Positions 23,006 through 30,841 of a stretch of DNA of 64,000 nucleotides are shown piece by piece. Every line of letters begins with the position of its first letter. Position 1 is the stretch's first letter. The position numbers and the translations under genes are program-made. The notes under the pieces are model-generated. The model was not told the DNA's origin. It was given only the letters and a program-made list of their open reading frames with translations, and searched no databases. Origin of the DNA: Candidatus Enterococcus moelleringii (GTDB lineage: Bacteria; Bacillota; Bacilli; Lactobacillales; Enterococcaceae); assembly GCF_017377575.1 (NCBI RefSeq), contig NZ_JAFREM010000025.1:1-64000 (forward strand), in the 5' to 3' direction.

Positions 23006-23269
23006 ATGATTAAGAATGGCTTGATTTTACTTGTGAGAGGCTATCAACGCTTTATATCCCCCTTATTTCAGCCCTCTTGCCGTTATTATCCATCCTGCTC
23101 CAGTTATATGATTCAGGCGTTGCGGGTTCATGGAGCCATTAAGGGGCTTTTAATGGGTACTTCACGTATCCTGCGCTGTAATCCTTTTGCTCGCGGGGGT
23201 ATTGATTACGTGCCGACGCATTTTTCGTTAAAGAAAAATCTAGTGGACGAAGATCCGCCAAACTATTAG
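23006..23269 (+). CDS. yidD: Membrane protein insertion efficiency factor YidD
   Basis: This 87-residue protein matches the YidD family: [13 protein letters not shown], the Cys-rich [16 protein letters not shown] and [17 protein letters not shown]. It has an N-terminal amphipathic helix that attaches to the inner face of the membrane and assists YidC-dependent insertion. AAAGGAAG precedes the ATG. It directly follows the palindromic element, so any promoter lies in or next to that repeat. Confidence 0.92.
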   Translation: MIKNGLILLVRGYQRFISPLFQPSCRYYPSCSSYMIQALRVHGAIKGLLMGTSRILRCNPFARGGIDYVPTHFSLKKNLVDEDPPNY

Positions 23270-23539
23270 AAGAAGAAAACGTGATTCGATTTTTGTACTC
23301 TTCTGGAAACTGTTTATGGAATTTGCGGCTGGCGATCCAGAAAATAAGACAGTGGTAGACTATAGTCACATATTGGTTGCTGAAGGTTACCAAGAGCCGA
23401 TTTATGAGGGTGACAAACAATGAAAAGACCAAATATTTTCAAAGAAATCAGTACATATGCTCCAGCAATGTACCGGTTTCTTTTTTTGTTGCGACGGACT
23501 GTAAGCGTTATGAATTATTCAATGTTCGTGAATTATTAA
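23270..23539 (+). other. No clear gene; possible coding remnants between yidD and livJ
   Basis: Two short overlapping reading frames are present. One is 23316-23423 (35 residues, MEFAAGDPENKTVVDYSHIL then VAEGYQEPIYEGDKQ), whose composition looks protein-like. The other is 23420-23539 (39 residues, starting MKRPNIFKEIS), which has no good ribosome-binding site. Neither is recognised. They could be the remains of a decayed gene. The livJ regulatory region begins at 23540. Confidence 0.35.
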
Positions 23540-23554
23540 AATATTCAGAAAATT
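23540..23554. promoter_or_regulatory. CodY box upstream of livJ
   Basis: AATATTCAGAAAATT matches the CodY consensus AATTTTCWGAAAATT at 14 of 15 positions. It lies immediately upstream of the -35 hexamer. CodY, which senses branched-chain amino acids and GTP, would be expected to repress the transporter in rich medium. Confidence 0.75.
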
Positions 23555-23557
23555 TAA

Positions 23558-23586
23558 TTGACAGTGAGAAAGAAATCGGCTATATT
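23558..23586 (+). promoter_or_regulatory. Sigma-A promoter of the liv operon
   Basis: A perfect TTGACA (23558-23563), a 17-bp spacer and TATATT (23581-23586) lie 47 bases before the livJ start. Confidence 0.85.
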
Positions 23587-23633
23587 GATACTTATCTTAG
23601 CGTTCTATCATTATTTTATTAGGGGGAAATAGG

Positions 23634-24812
23634 ATGAAAAAAAGTGTATTTGTTGCGCTAGCAGCAGGACTATTCTTGTTTGGCGCGTGCGGCTCGCCTT
23701 CAGCGAATTCTAACGGAGACAGCGGTGGCGGCAACAGCGCTGACAGCGATACAATCAAGATCGGCGGGAACTTCGAATTATCTGGAGCAACTGCAGCATA
23801 TGGGGAAGCAGAAAAAGAAGCAGCTGACTTAGCAGTTGAGGAAATCAATGCCGACGGCGGTATTTTAGGCAAACAAGTTGAATTTGTTGCGAAAGACAAT
23901 AAATCAGACAACAATGAAGCCTCTTCAGTAGCAGCGAACTTAACAACTAACGATAATGTAGTAGCAGTTGTTGGACCTGCAACTTCTGGAGCAGTTAAAG
24001 CAACCTTGCCAAACTTGACGAAATCACAGGTTCCAGGCGTAACACCATCCGGAACAGATGACGGAATCACTGTTCAAGGGGACAACGTTCAGCCTTATAT
24101 TTTCCGTGCCTGCTTCCAAGACAGCTTCCAAGGAATTGTTTTAGCGAAATACGCGCAAGACAATATGGATGCTGATAAAGCAGTTATCTTTGGCGATAGC
24201 GCCAGCGACTACGCAGACGGCTTGACTAAAGCCTTCAAGAGTACTTACAAAGGTGAAATCGTTGCAGAAGAAAAATTCACTGCTGGAGACAAAGACTTCC
24301 AAGCAATGTTAACAAAAGTAAAAGATCAAGATTTTGACGTAATCTTCATTCCTGGTTACTACACAGAAGCTGGTTTGATTATCAAACAAGCACGTGAAAT
24401 GGGTATCGAACAACCAATCGTTGGAGCTGACGGATTTGGTGATGAAAAACTAGTTGAAACAGCAGGCGCTAGCAATGTGTCTAACGTTTACTATACTGGT
24501 CACTTCTCAACTAAAGCACCAGCAACTGACAAAGTTCAACCATTTATCGACGCATTCCAAGAAAAATATGGTCGTCAACCATCTTCATTTAATGCACTAG
24601 GCTATGATGCTGTTTACATGATCAAACAAGCAATTGAAGATCAAGGTGAAGCAACACCAGCTGCAATTACTGAAGGTTTGGCTAACTTGAAAGACTTCGA
24701 AGGCGTTACAGGTAAAATTACGATGGATGAAGAACATAACCCAGTGAAATCAGCTGTAGTTCTTGGTCTTACTGATGGAAAAGAATCTTCTGCTGAAACT
24801 GTAAATCCTTAA
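23634..24812 (+). CDS. livJ: Branched-chain amino acid ABC transporter, substrate-binding lipoprotein
   Basis: This 392-residue type I periplasmic-binding-fold protein has a lipoprotein signal peptide (lipobox FGAC, Cys19) and a Ser/Asn/Gly-rich linker. The LivJ-type domain begins TIKIGGNFELSGATAAYG. VVGPATSGAVKATLP and PGVTPSGTDDG form the ligand-binding hinge. It is tethered outside the membrane and feeds LivHMGF. The rare AGGGGGAAATAGG ribosome site precedes ATG 23634. A hairpin after it probably lets it be made in excess of the permease. Confidence 0.92.
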   Translation: MKKSVFVALAAGLFLFGACGSPSANSNGDSGGGNSADSDTIKIGGNFELSGATAAYGEAEKEAADLAVEEINADGGILGKQVEFVAKDNKSDNNEASSVAANLTTNDNVVAVVGPATSGAVKATLPNLTKSQVPGVTPSGTDDGITVQGDNVQPYIFRACFQDSFQGIVLAKYAQDNMDADKAVIFGDSASDYADGLTKAFKSTYKGEIVAEEKFTAGDKDFQAMLTKVKDQDFDVIFIPGYYTEAGLIIKQAREMGIEQPIVGADGFGDEKLVETAGASNVSNVYYTGHFSTKAPATDKVQPFIDAFQEKYGRQPSSFNALGYDAVYMIKQAIEDQGEATPAAITEGLANLKDFEGVTGKITMDEEHNPVKSAVVLGLTDGKESSAETVNP

Positions 24813-24826
24813 GCGTTTAAGCAGGC

Positions 24827-24864
24827 AAGGCAAGACAAGCATGCTTGTCTTGCCTTTATTATTT
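24827..24864 (+). terminator. Partial terminator between livJ and livH
   Basis: A 15-bp perfect palindrome (24827-24841 with 24842-24856) is followed by TATTATTT. No new promoter is evident before livH, so read-through is likely and would set a high livJ to livHMGF ratio. Confidence 0.75.
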
Positions 24865-24881
24865 GAAAAGAGAGTGATTAG

Positions 24882-25760
24882 ATGGAAATATTCATCCAGC
24901 AATTGGTAAACGGCCTGTTTCTAGGCAGTATTTATGCATTGATGGCTTTGGGATATACCATGGTTTACGGGATTATCAAATTGATCAACTTTGCCCACGG
25001 GGATATTTATATGATCGGGTCGTTCATCGGCTATTTTTTGATTAACCAATTTAACATGGGCTTCTTCCCGGCTTTGCTTTTATCGATGATCGGCAGTGCG
25101 ATTTTAGGAGTTGTTATTGAATTTCTAGCCTACCGACCATTAAGAAATTCTACTCGGATTGCAGCATTAATTACCGCAATTGGGGTATCGTATTTATTGC
25201 AAAACACAATGATTTACTTCTTCAGCTCTACGACAAGACCGTTTCCGCAAGTTATTCCGTTGCAAACGTATCGAATCGGTTTCTTGCAAGTATCGAATAT
25301 TCAATTGCTGATTTTAGGTTTGTCTTTATTATTAATGATCTTATTGAATTTAATTGTACAAAAGACCAAAATGGGAAAAGCAATGCGGGCAGTGAGTGTG
25401 GATGCTGACGCGGCCCAATTGATGGGGATTAATGTAAACCGCACCATTTCCTTCACCTTTGCACTAGGCTCAGCTTTGGCTGCTGCTGGTGGGATGATGA
25501 TTGGGCTTTACTATAACTCAATTGAACCAATGATGGGTTATATTCCAGGTCTTAAATCATTTATCGCGGCCGTATTAGGCGGGATCGGTTTGATTCCAGG
25601 TGCGGCAATCGGCGGTTTTGTTATTGGCTTGATTGAGACGTTGACTACAGCATTAGGATTCTCAGATTTCAAGGATGCGGTTGTATATGCGGTCTTGATT
25701 CTGATTTTATTAGTACGTCCGGCCGGGATTTTAGGCAAGAACATCAAAGAGAAAGTGTAG
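24882..25760 (+). CDS. livH: Branched-chain amino acid ABC transporter permease LivH
   Basis: This 292-residue polytopic protein has about eight membrane helices, the LivH start (QQLVNGLFLGSIYALMALGYTMVYGI) and the EAA-like loop AVSVDADAAQLMGINVNRTI that contacts the ATPases. It is the second gene of the liv operon, with AAAGAGAGTG before the ATG, and is followed directly by livM. Confidence 0.94.
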   Translation: MEIFIQQLVNGLFLGSIYALMALGYTMVYGIIKLINFAHGDIYMIGSFIGYFLINQFNMGFFPALLLSMIGSAILGVVIEFLAYRPLRNSTRIAALITAIGVSYLLQNTMIYFFSSTTRPFPQVIPLQTYRIGFLQVSNIQLLILGLSLLLMILLNLIVQKTKMGKAMRAVSVDADAAQLMGINVNRTISFTFALGSALAAAGGMMIGLYYNSIEPMMGYIPGLKSFIAAVLGGIGLIPGAAIGGFVIGLIETLTTALGFSDFKDAVVYAVLILILLVRPAGILGKNIKEKV

Positions 25761-25769
25761 GTGAATCAA

Positions 25770-26744
25770 ATGAAGAAGAATTTAAAATACAATTTGATTT
25801 GGCTCGCTTTGATTATTATCGGCTATTTGGCTTTGTACATTAGTTATTCAGCGGGAATGGTCAATCTATTTTTGGATAATATCATCATCCAAATCGGTAT
25901 CAACATTATTTTAGCAGTTGGTTTGAATTTGATTATTGGTTTTGCTGGACAGTTCTCATTAGGGCATGCTGGTTTTATGGCCATTGGTGCCTATGCAGCA
26001 GCTTTGATTTCCATGAGCAACCCAACCTATGCCGGATTTTTCCTTGGTATGGCAGTAGGTGTTGTGATGGCAGGTGTAGTAGCGGTCATTGTCGGGATTC
26101 CAACGCTGCGTTTAAGCGGAGATTATTTAGCGATCGCGACATTAGGTGTTGCTGAGATTATTCGGATTTTAATCATCAACATGCGAGACATTACAAACGG
26201 ACCGACTGGTTTGTTTGGTATCTTGCCGTTTGTTGATTGGCAGATGGTTTATGGTTTTGTAGCAGTAACAACATTAATCGTTGTAAACTACATTCATTCA
26301 GGAGCTGGTCGTGCAACAACAGCGATTCGTGAAGATGAAATTGCTGCTGAATCTATGGGTGTAAACACCACTAAATATAAAGTTATTGCGTTTGCGATTG
26401 GTGCCATGACAGCAAGTGTGGCAGGTGCCCTTTACGCTGGTTACTTGCAAACCATCGCACCAAAAGACTTTGCTTTCACTAAATCAATCGACATTTTGAT
26501 CATGGTGGTATTGGGTGGTATCGGAAGTGTCACCGGCAGCTTTATTGCAGCTATTCTTTTAGGGATTATTAACATGTACCTGCAGGACTTCGGTGCCTTA
26601 CGGATGATTATCTACGCTTTGGCCTTGATTATTTTAATGATCTTCAAGCCAGGTGGTTTATTAGGCACGAAAGAATTGTCTGTGAAGAAGCTCTTCAACA
26701 AGTTTAAAAAAGGAGATGACCAAAATGCCTCTATTGGAAATTAA
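25770..26744 (+). CDS. livM: Branched-chain amino acid ABC transporter permease LivM
   Basis: This 324-residue permease has eight to ten membrane helices and the LivM signature GFAGQFSLGHAGFMAIGAY. The cytoplasmic loop AIREDEIAAESMGVNTTKYK contacts the ATPase. The start ATG 25770 is chosen over GTG 25761, which falls inside the ribosome-binding region (TAGGTGA). Its 3' end overlaps livG by 20 bases. Confidence 0.93.
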   Translation: MKKNLKYNLIWLALIIIGYLALYISYSAGMVNLFLDNIIIQIGINIILAVGLNLIIGFAGQFSLGHAGFMAIGAYAAALISMSNPTYAGFFLGMAVGVVMAGVVAVIVGIPTLRLSGDYLAIATLGVAEIIRILIINMRDITNGPTGLFGILPFVDWQMVYGFVAVTTLIVVNYIHSGAGRATTAIREDEIAAESMGVNTTKYKVIAFAIGAMTASVAGALYAGYLQTIAPKDFAFTKSIDILIMVVLGGIGSVTGSFIAAILLGIINMYLQDFGALRMIIYALALIILMIFKPGGLLGTKELSVKKLFNKFKKGDDQNASIGN

Positions 26745-27501
26745 AGATTTAACCAAAAATTTCGGTGGGCTGGCGGCCGTCTCTAATGTTAATATGCATC
26801 TGGATGACAATCAGCTAATCGGCTTGATCGGTCCTAACGGCGCTGGGAAAACCACCCTCTTCAACTTAATCACTGGTGTCTATGAACCAAGTGAAGGTGA
26901 TGTACTACTTGAGGATAATGGGCAAGCGGTCCGCTTAAATGGCAAAAAGCCTTATAAGATTGCTGATCTAGGCTTAGGCCGAACCTTTCAAAATATTCGT
27001 TTGTTTAAAGATTTAACCGTATTAGATAATGTGCTGATTGCTATGAACAGTAAAAACAGCGAAAACTTCTTTTCAAGTGTGTTTCGCTTGCCTAGCTTTT
27101 ACAAAAAAGAAGAAGAATTAAGAAAAGAAGCGATGGAATTATTAGCTATTTTTGACCTGCAAGGTAAAGCCGACAATTTAGCTCGCAACTTGCCTTATGG
27201 TGAACAGCGTCGCTTAGAAATCGTTCGTGCGTTAGCTACTCATCCGAAGATTTTATTCTTAGATGAACCGGCAGCGGGGATGAACCCGCAGGAAACGGCC
27301 GAACTGACTGAATTAATTCGTAAAGTCCAAAAAGAATTCCAAATTACTATCCTTTTGATTGAACATGATATGAGCTTGGTTATGGAAGTATGTGAACGTA
27401 TCTATGTACTAGAGTACGGCCGGGTACTAGCCGAAGGTACACCTGAGGAAATCAAATCCAACCCTGAGGTAATCAAAGCGTATCTTGGAGGTGACCTATA
27501 A
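26725..27501 (+). CDS. livG: Branched-chain amino acid ABC transporter ATPase LivG
   Basis: This is a 258-residue ATPase. Walker A is GPNGAGKTT, the Q-loop region follows, the signature appears as LPYGEQRRLEI (a LivG-typical variant of LSGGQ), and Walker B is ILFLDEPAAGMNP with the H-loop EHDMSLVM. The start at 26725 has AAAGGAG at the right distance; an ATG at 26716 lies within that site. The livF start overlaps the stop. Confidence 0.95.
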   Translation: MPLLEIKDLTKNFGGLAAVSNVNMHLDDNQLIGLIGPNGAGKTTLFNLITGVYEPSEGDVLLEDNGQAVRLNGKKPYKIADLGLGRTFQNIRLFKDLTVLDNVLIAMNSKNSENFFSSVFRLPSFYKKEEELRKEAMELLAIFDLQGKADNLARNLPYGEQRRLEIVRALATHPKILFLDEPAAGMNPQETAELTELIRKVQKEFQITILLIEHDMSLVMEVCERIYVLEYGRVLAEGTPEEIKSNPEVIKAYLGGDL

Positions 27502-28202
27502 TGCTGAAAATCGAAAATCTATCTGTGCATTATGGCGTGATTCAAGCCGTCCGTGATGTGAACTTTGAAGTAAACGAAGGCGAAATTGTTTCCTTAATCG
27601 GAGCCAATGGTGCAGGGAAAACAACAATCCTGCGGACGATTTCCGGATTAATCCAGCCTTCTGGCGGTAAAATTACCTTTGAAGGTGAAGAAATTCAAAA
27701 ACGTCAGCCGCAAAAAATTGTTGCTAAAGGAATTTCTCAAGTTCCTGAAGGCCGTCATGTTTTTCCAGGTTTAACCGTTCAGGAAAACTTGGAAATGGGC
27801 GCTTTCTTGCGCAAAGACGGCAACCTAAGTGAAGAATATGAAGCAATCTTCCAAAAATTCCCGATCTTGAAGGAACGTCGCGGACAAGATGCAGCTACAT
27901 TGTCTGGCGGCGAACAGCAGATGCTGGCGATGGGCCGGGCTTTAATGTCTAAACCACGCCTGCTGTTGCTAGACGAGCCTTCTATGGGGTTAGCACCGAT
28001 CTTTATTAAAGAGATCTTTAACATCATCCGAGAAATTCAACAACAAGGCACCACTGTCTTATTGATTGAGCAAAACGCCAAAATGGCTTTGTCGATTGCT
28101 AATCGCGGTTATGTGCTGGAAACAGGTAAAGTTGTTTTACAAGGTACGGGTGAGGAACTCTTGGCTAGTGACGAAGTGAAGAAAGCATACTTAGGAGGAT
28201 AA
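27501..28202 (+). CDS. livF: Branched-chain amino acid ABC transporter ATPase LivF
   Basis: This 233-residue ATPase has Walker A GANGAGKTT, signature LSGGEQQMLAMGRAL and Walker B LLLLDEPSMGLAP. TAATG overlaps the livG stop, with GGAGGTGA in the livG tail. It pairs with LivG to drive uptake through LivHM. Confidence 0.95.
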   Translation: MLKIENLSVHYGVIQAVRDVNFEVNEGEIVSLIGANGAGKTTILRTISGLIQPSGGKITFEGEEIQKRQPQKIVAKGISQVPEGRHVFPGLTVQENLEMGAFLRKDGNLSEEYEAIFQKFPILKERRGQDAATLSGGEQQMLAMGRALMSKPRLLLLDEPSMGLAPIFIKEIFNIIREIQQQGTTVLLIEQNAKMALSIANRGYVLETGKVVLQGTGEELLASDEVKKAYLGG

Positions 28203-28205
28203 AAA

Positions 28206-28850
28206 ATGAGCGTAAAAGATTTTATGTCCGCTAATTTAGTTGTGGTTGATCCAAAAACCAAGATTTTTGATGCAGTGGATTTAATGAAGCAGCACGATAT
28301 TCATCGTCTGCCAGTCGTAGAAAACAACAAATTGGTAGGCTTGATCACTGAAGGAACCATCCAAGAAGCATTGCCGTCAAAAGCGACTTCTTTAAGTGTT
28401 TATGAAGCAAATTATTTGTTGAATAAAACCGTGGTTGCAGATGTAATGATCAAGGATGTTAAAACGATCCATCCAGAGGCTCAGCTAGAAGATGCGGTCT
28501 ATGCGATGCGTCAAAACAATATTGCGGTATTGCCAGTGCTGGATAATGACCAAATCATTGGAATCATCACCAATAATGATATTTTCGATGCCTTCTTGAA
28601 GCTAGCTGGCTACCACGATGGCGGCAGCCGCATTCAGGTTCGCATACAAGAGGACAAAAAGGGCGTCTTGGCAGAAATCGCTAAAGTCTTGGCTGATAAC
28701 GACTACAGCATTCTAACTGTGATTATTGACCACGTAGATGGCGCTGCTATCGTCGAACTGCAAATGCAAGCGAAGGAACCAGAAAAAATTAAAGCTTTGC
28801 TGGAACAAGCCGGATTTAATGTTACGGCAGCTGTTTTAACAAACCCATAA
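28206..28850 (+). CDS. CBS-domain pair plus ACT domain protein (AcuB-like)
   Basis: This 214-residue soluble protein has CBS domain 1 (about 5-60), CBS domain 2 (about 78-130) and a C-terminal ACT domain (about 140-210, beginning RIQVRIQEDKKGVLAEIAKVL). CBS pairs usually bind adenine nucleotides and ACT domains bind amino acids. As the last gene of the liv operon, 3 bases after livF, it could sense branched-chain amino acids and energy state to control uptake or metabolism. This is inference from context. AGGAGG precedes its ATG. Confidence 0.85.
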   Translation: MSVKDFMSANLVVVDPKTKIFDAVDLMKQHDIHRLPVVENNKLVGLITEGTIQEALPSKATSLSVYEANYLLNKTVVADVMIKDVKTIHPEAQLEDAVYAMRQNNIAVLPVLDNDQIIGIITNNDIFDAFLKLAGYHDGGSRIQVRIQEDKKGVLAEIAKVLADNDYSILTVIIDHVDGAAIVELQMQAKEPEKIKALLEQAGFNVTAAVLTNP

Positions 28851-28858
28851 ATCATATA

Positions 28859-28900
28859 GGGCTGAACCACCAGAAGTTTATTTGCTGGTTCAGTCCCTTT
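28859..28900 (+). terminator. Terminator of the liv operon
   Basis: GGGCTGAACCA (28859-28869) pairs with TGGTTCAG-CCC in 28886-28897, followed by TTTGTTTT. Confidence 0.85.
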
Positions 28901-28918
28901 GTTTTCGTGGGTAGGTTA

Positions 28919-28927
28919 TGCTACAAT
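28919..28927 (+). promoter_or_regulatory. Extended -10 promoter of the DUF2969 gene
   Basis: TG-C-TACAAT, with a partial TTGTTT at -35 (28899-28904, 17 bp), lies 21 bases before the ATG at 28949. The -35 overlaps the end of the preceding terminator. Confidence 0.6.
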
Positions 28928-28948
28928 GGATTTCGCGAGGTGAAAACA

Positions 28949-29179
28949 ATGGCTAAAAAGAACAAAGACATTCAAGTACAAATTCAAGAAGCTCAAAAAC
29001 AAGTGAACGGAAAAAATATCGAAGTCGTTCAAGTGATTATCGGCAAAAAAACGATTGGCGAGCTAATTCCTGATGGAAAAAATTTCCAAATGTTTGCTGG
29101 CGGTAATTCTTTAGGCGCTGCAAAGTCCCTAGATGACGGTGTTGAAGCGATAATTCGCAATTGGAATCTTCACGATTAA
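28949..29179 (+). CDS. DUF2969 family protein
   Basis: This 76-residue small soluble protein starts MAKKNKDIQVQI and has the family core GELIPDGKNFQMFAGG and a C-terminal AIRNWNLHD-like end. The family is restricted to Lactobacillales and has no known function. The start at 28949 follows GCGAGGTGA; an upstream frame extension lacks a ribosome site and would cross the promoter. Confidence 0.82.
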   Translation: MAKKNKDIQVQIQEAQKQVNGKNIEVVQVIIGKKTIGELIPDGKNFQMFAGGNSLGAAKSLDDGVEAIIRNWNLHD

Positions 29180-29197
29180 AAAAATGAAGAAAAGTAC

Positions 29198-29226
29198 TTG
29201 CATTTTTTTTTGAAATTCGGTATTAT
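29198..29226 (+). promoter_or_regulatory. Promoter of the tRNA pair
   Basis: TTGCAT (29198-29203), 17 bp, TATTAT (29221-29226). It lies 70 bases before tRNA-Tyr, with a small GGTTT/AAACC hairpin in the leader. Confidence 0.75.
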
Positions 29227-29295
29227 AACTGAGTCGGGTTTTTAAGAAACCTTTCGAAGAATGCAAGTTCTACTATTGGAAGTTGTATTAAATAT

Positions 29296-29379
29296 GGAGG
29301 AGTAGCGAAGTGGCTAAACGCGACGGACTGTAAATCCGTTCCTTAGGGTTCAGTGGTTCGAATCCACTCTCCTCCACCA
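29296..29379 (+). tRNA. tRNA-Tyr (anticodon GTA)
   Basis: The acceptor arms GGAGGAG and CTCCTCC pair. The anticodon stem ACGGA/TCCGT encloses CTGTAAA, with GTA at 29330-29332. A long variable arm (class II, as for bacterial Tyr) and a TTCGAAT T-loop are present. CCA is encoded at 29377-29379. Confidence 0.96.
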
Positions 29380-29380
29380 T

Positions 29381-29452
29381 TGGGGTATAGCCAAGCGGTA
29401 AGGCAAGGGACTTTGACTCCCTCATGCGTTGGTTCGAATCCAGCTACCCCAG
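29381..29452 (+). tRNA. tRNA-Gln (anticodon TTG)
   Basis: The acceptor TGGGGTA pairs with TACCCCA, and the anticodon loop CTTTGAC gives TTG. The T-loop is TTCGAAT and the discriminator base is G29452. CCA is not encoded, unlike the neighbouring tRNA-Tyr one base upstream. Confidence 0.96.
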
Positions 29453-29458
29453 TATTTT

Positions 29459-29490
29459 TAGTCAGACAATTGTGTCTGGCTATTTTTTTT
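29459..29490 (+). terminator. Terminator of the tRNA pair
   Basis: TAGTCAGACA (29459-29468) pairs with TGTCTGGCTA (29473-29482), followed by eight T. Confidence 0.9.
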
Positions 29491-29830
29491 GTCATTCCTA
29501 CTTTTCGCAGTTTATAAAGATAGAAGACAATTCACCAATTATTTCAACTGCAAAATGATACGAAACGTCTAGTAGGATGATATGCGTACGAAGATAAGAC
29601 TCATTTTTCCTGTACTTGGAAAAATGAATTCCTAAAAAGGAGTTAGCTGCCAGTTATGCTTTTCGCAGTTTGTCGGAAGCAAAGGAATTTCTATGATTTA
29701 TCACCTAAACATAGAACGTAAGGTTTAGCATAATGGTATGCGTACGAGAATAGAGTTGATTTTTCGCGGTCTTGGAAAAATCAATTCCAAAGAAGGAGGT
29801 AGCTGTCATTCCTACTTTTCGCAATTCACC
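29491..29830. repeat. Tandem array of about 157-bp units with a conserved hairpin
   Basis: The unit tail (GTCATTCCTACTTTTCGCA) begins at 29491 and recurs identically at 29805, with a diverged copy at 29649. The spacings are 158 and 156 bases. TATGCGTACGA recurs at 29581 and 29737. Each full unit has a 10-bp hairpin (29601-29610/29618-29627 and 29756-29765/29775-29784). At one position the pair is C-G in one unit and G-C in the other. A ribosome-site-like GGAG[TG]TAGCTG follows each hairpin. The region 29831-29979 after it is AT-rich and leads to a small gene. Confidence 0.7.
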
Positions 29831-29979
29831 TAACTGCAAATTCTCGCAGATTCTGCATTCTTCCTCAGTCTTTCTAAATCTCAGCCAATTCCTAGGCTTT
29901 AATCGCAAAATTATAGTAGAATAATAATAGAGAGTATATCTCCAGCAATTATTCTTTAAACGATACAGGAGGCGATTAT

Positions 29980-30156
29980 ATGGAGAGAGCGAAACGAGTA
30001 AAAGATATGGTGACCGAAGCAGCTGAACGTGTATATGACTTGCTTAAAGATAATCAAGTGGAAGTTTCAGTGGATACCAAGGATAAAAAAGGAGTTAAGG
30101 TGCGCAAGATGCGTCCAACTCAGCATACCATCAAATGGAAAGCTAAAAATCATTAA
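29980..30156 (+). CDS. Small basic protein of unknown function
   Basis: This 58-residue protein (MERAKRVKDMVTEAAERVYD, then a Lys-rich strand segment VEVSVDTKDKKGVKVRKMRP, ending TIKWKAKNH) has a strong AGGAGGCGA site 5 bases before the ATG and its own terminator. The amphipathic N-terminal helix and basic C-terminal half suggest nucleic-acid or membrane contact, but no family is recognised. Confidence 0.7.
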   Translation: MERAKRVKDMVTEAAERVYDLLKDNQVEVSVDTKDKKGVKVRKMRPTQHTIKWKAKNH

Positions 30157-30159
30157 ACA

Positions 30160-30199
30160 AAAGTGTCGAACGCCGTAATTGGTGTTCGACACTTTTTTT
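30160..30199. terminator. Bidirectional terminator between the small basic protein and the TetR gene
   Basis: AAAGTGTCGAACGCC (30160-30174) pairs with GGTGTTCGACACTTT (30181-30195) and is followed by seven T. The A-rich left flank gives a U-tract for the opposite strand as well. Confidence 0.9.
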
Positions 30200-30200
30200 C

Positions 30201-30809
30201 TCAATGTTCGATTTCAATTCCCAAAATAGTCAAATGGCCGTTGCCGACAAGTTTAACAACCAATTTTGCTAAATGATCGGCAGGCATCTGCGTATCGCTG
30301 GTGATCCACCAATGCAAGGTGCCGACGAAAATGGAGGTCATGTACTCCAAAATAAAATCCATTGGAACTTCAATATCATTTTCGGTAATTTTTAAGCGGT
30401 TGAAGATATGAGCATATTTCTCGTCTAAAATTTCTTCGATTTGTTTCCGCAGCATTTCATTAGCTGATCCATCCATGATGGTCAAAAAGAATTTTCGGTT
30501 TTCTTGAATCCGTTTGTAGATGTTGGTCAGGACGATTTCGATTTGTCTAACTTTTAGACGATTACCCTGAACAATTTGGTCTGGGTCCAACACAGAAGCG
30601 AAGGCTTCAACGGCATTTCGGAAGATAAAATCGTATAAATCTTGTTTGTCTTTGAAATGAGCATAAAAGGTTGCTCGGTTAATCATGGCTTCATCGGCGA
30701 TCTCTTGTACGGTGATATTTTCGTACCCTTTTTGTTCAACTAAATGGACAAAAGCTTCAACAATCATCTTATGAGTACGCTTTACTCGTAAATCTAATTT
30801 TTTTACCAT
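30201..30809 (-). CDS. TetR-family regulator, divergent from the activase gene
   Basis: This 202-residue protein has an N-terminal helix-turn-helix (about 12-55: MIVEAFVHLVEQKGYENITV, EIADEAMINRATFYAHFKDK) and a C-terminal domain of the TetR_C_8 type (EYMTSIFVGTLHWWI). The start at 30809 (MVKKLDL) has AAAGGAAA upstream; a longer start lacks this. It is divergent from the large activase gene, with similar ACATGTG sites near both starts. It is therefore likely to control that gene and itself. Confidence 0.85.
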   Translation of the reverse strand: MVKKLDLRVKRTHKMIVEAFVHLVEQKGYENITVQEIADEAMINRATFYAHFKDKQDLYDFIFRNAVEAFASVLDPDQIVQGNRLKVRQIEIVLTNIYKRIQENRKFFLTIMDGSANEMLRKQIEEILDEKYAHIFNRLKITENDIEVPMDFILEYMTSIFVGTLHWWITSDTQMPADHLAKLVVKLVGNGHLTILGIEIEH

Positions 30810-30832
30810 TGAATTTCCTTTCATTTTTAGCG

Positions 30833-30841
30833 ACATGTGAC
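30833..30841. promoter_or_regulatory. Operator-like site near the TetR start
   Basis: ACATGTGAC is one of two near-identical sites in the divergent region, 24 bases upstream of the regulator's ATG. Confidence 0.4.

Noticed and set aside
22776-23009. 77-residue reading frame between epuA and yidD
   Set aside because: It lies almost wholly inside the 220-bp palindromic element, has no ribosome-binding site and overlaps yidD. The open frame is a by-product of the repeat.
23377-23622. 81-residue frame before livJ
   Set aside because: It contains the CodY box and the livJ promoter, has no ribosome-binding site, and its composition is not convincing.
29705-29908. 67-residue minus-strand frame in the tandem repeat region
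   Set aside because: It crosses one unit of the tandem repeat. The neighbouring unit has a stop in the equivalent place, and no ribosome-binding site was seen. Kept as part of the repeat finding only.
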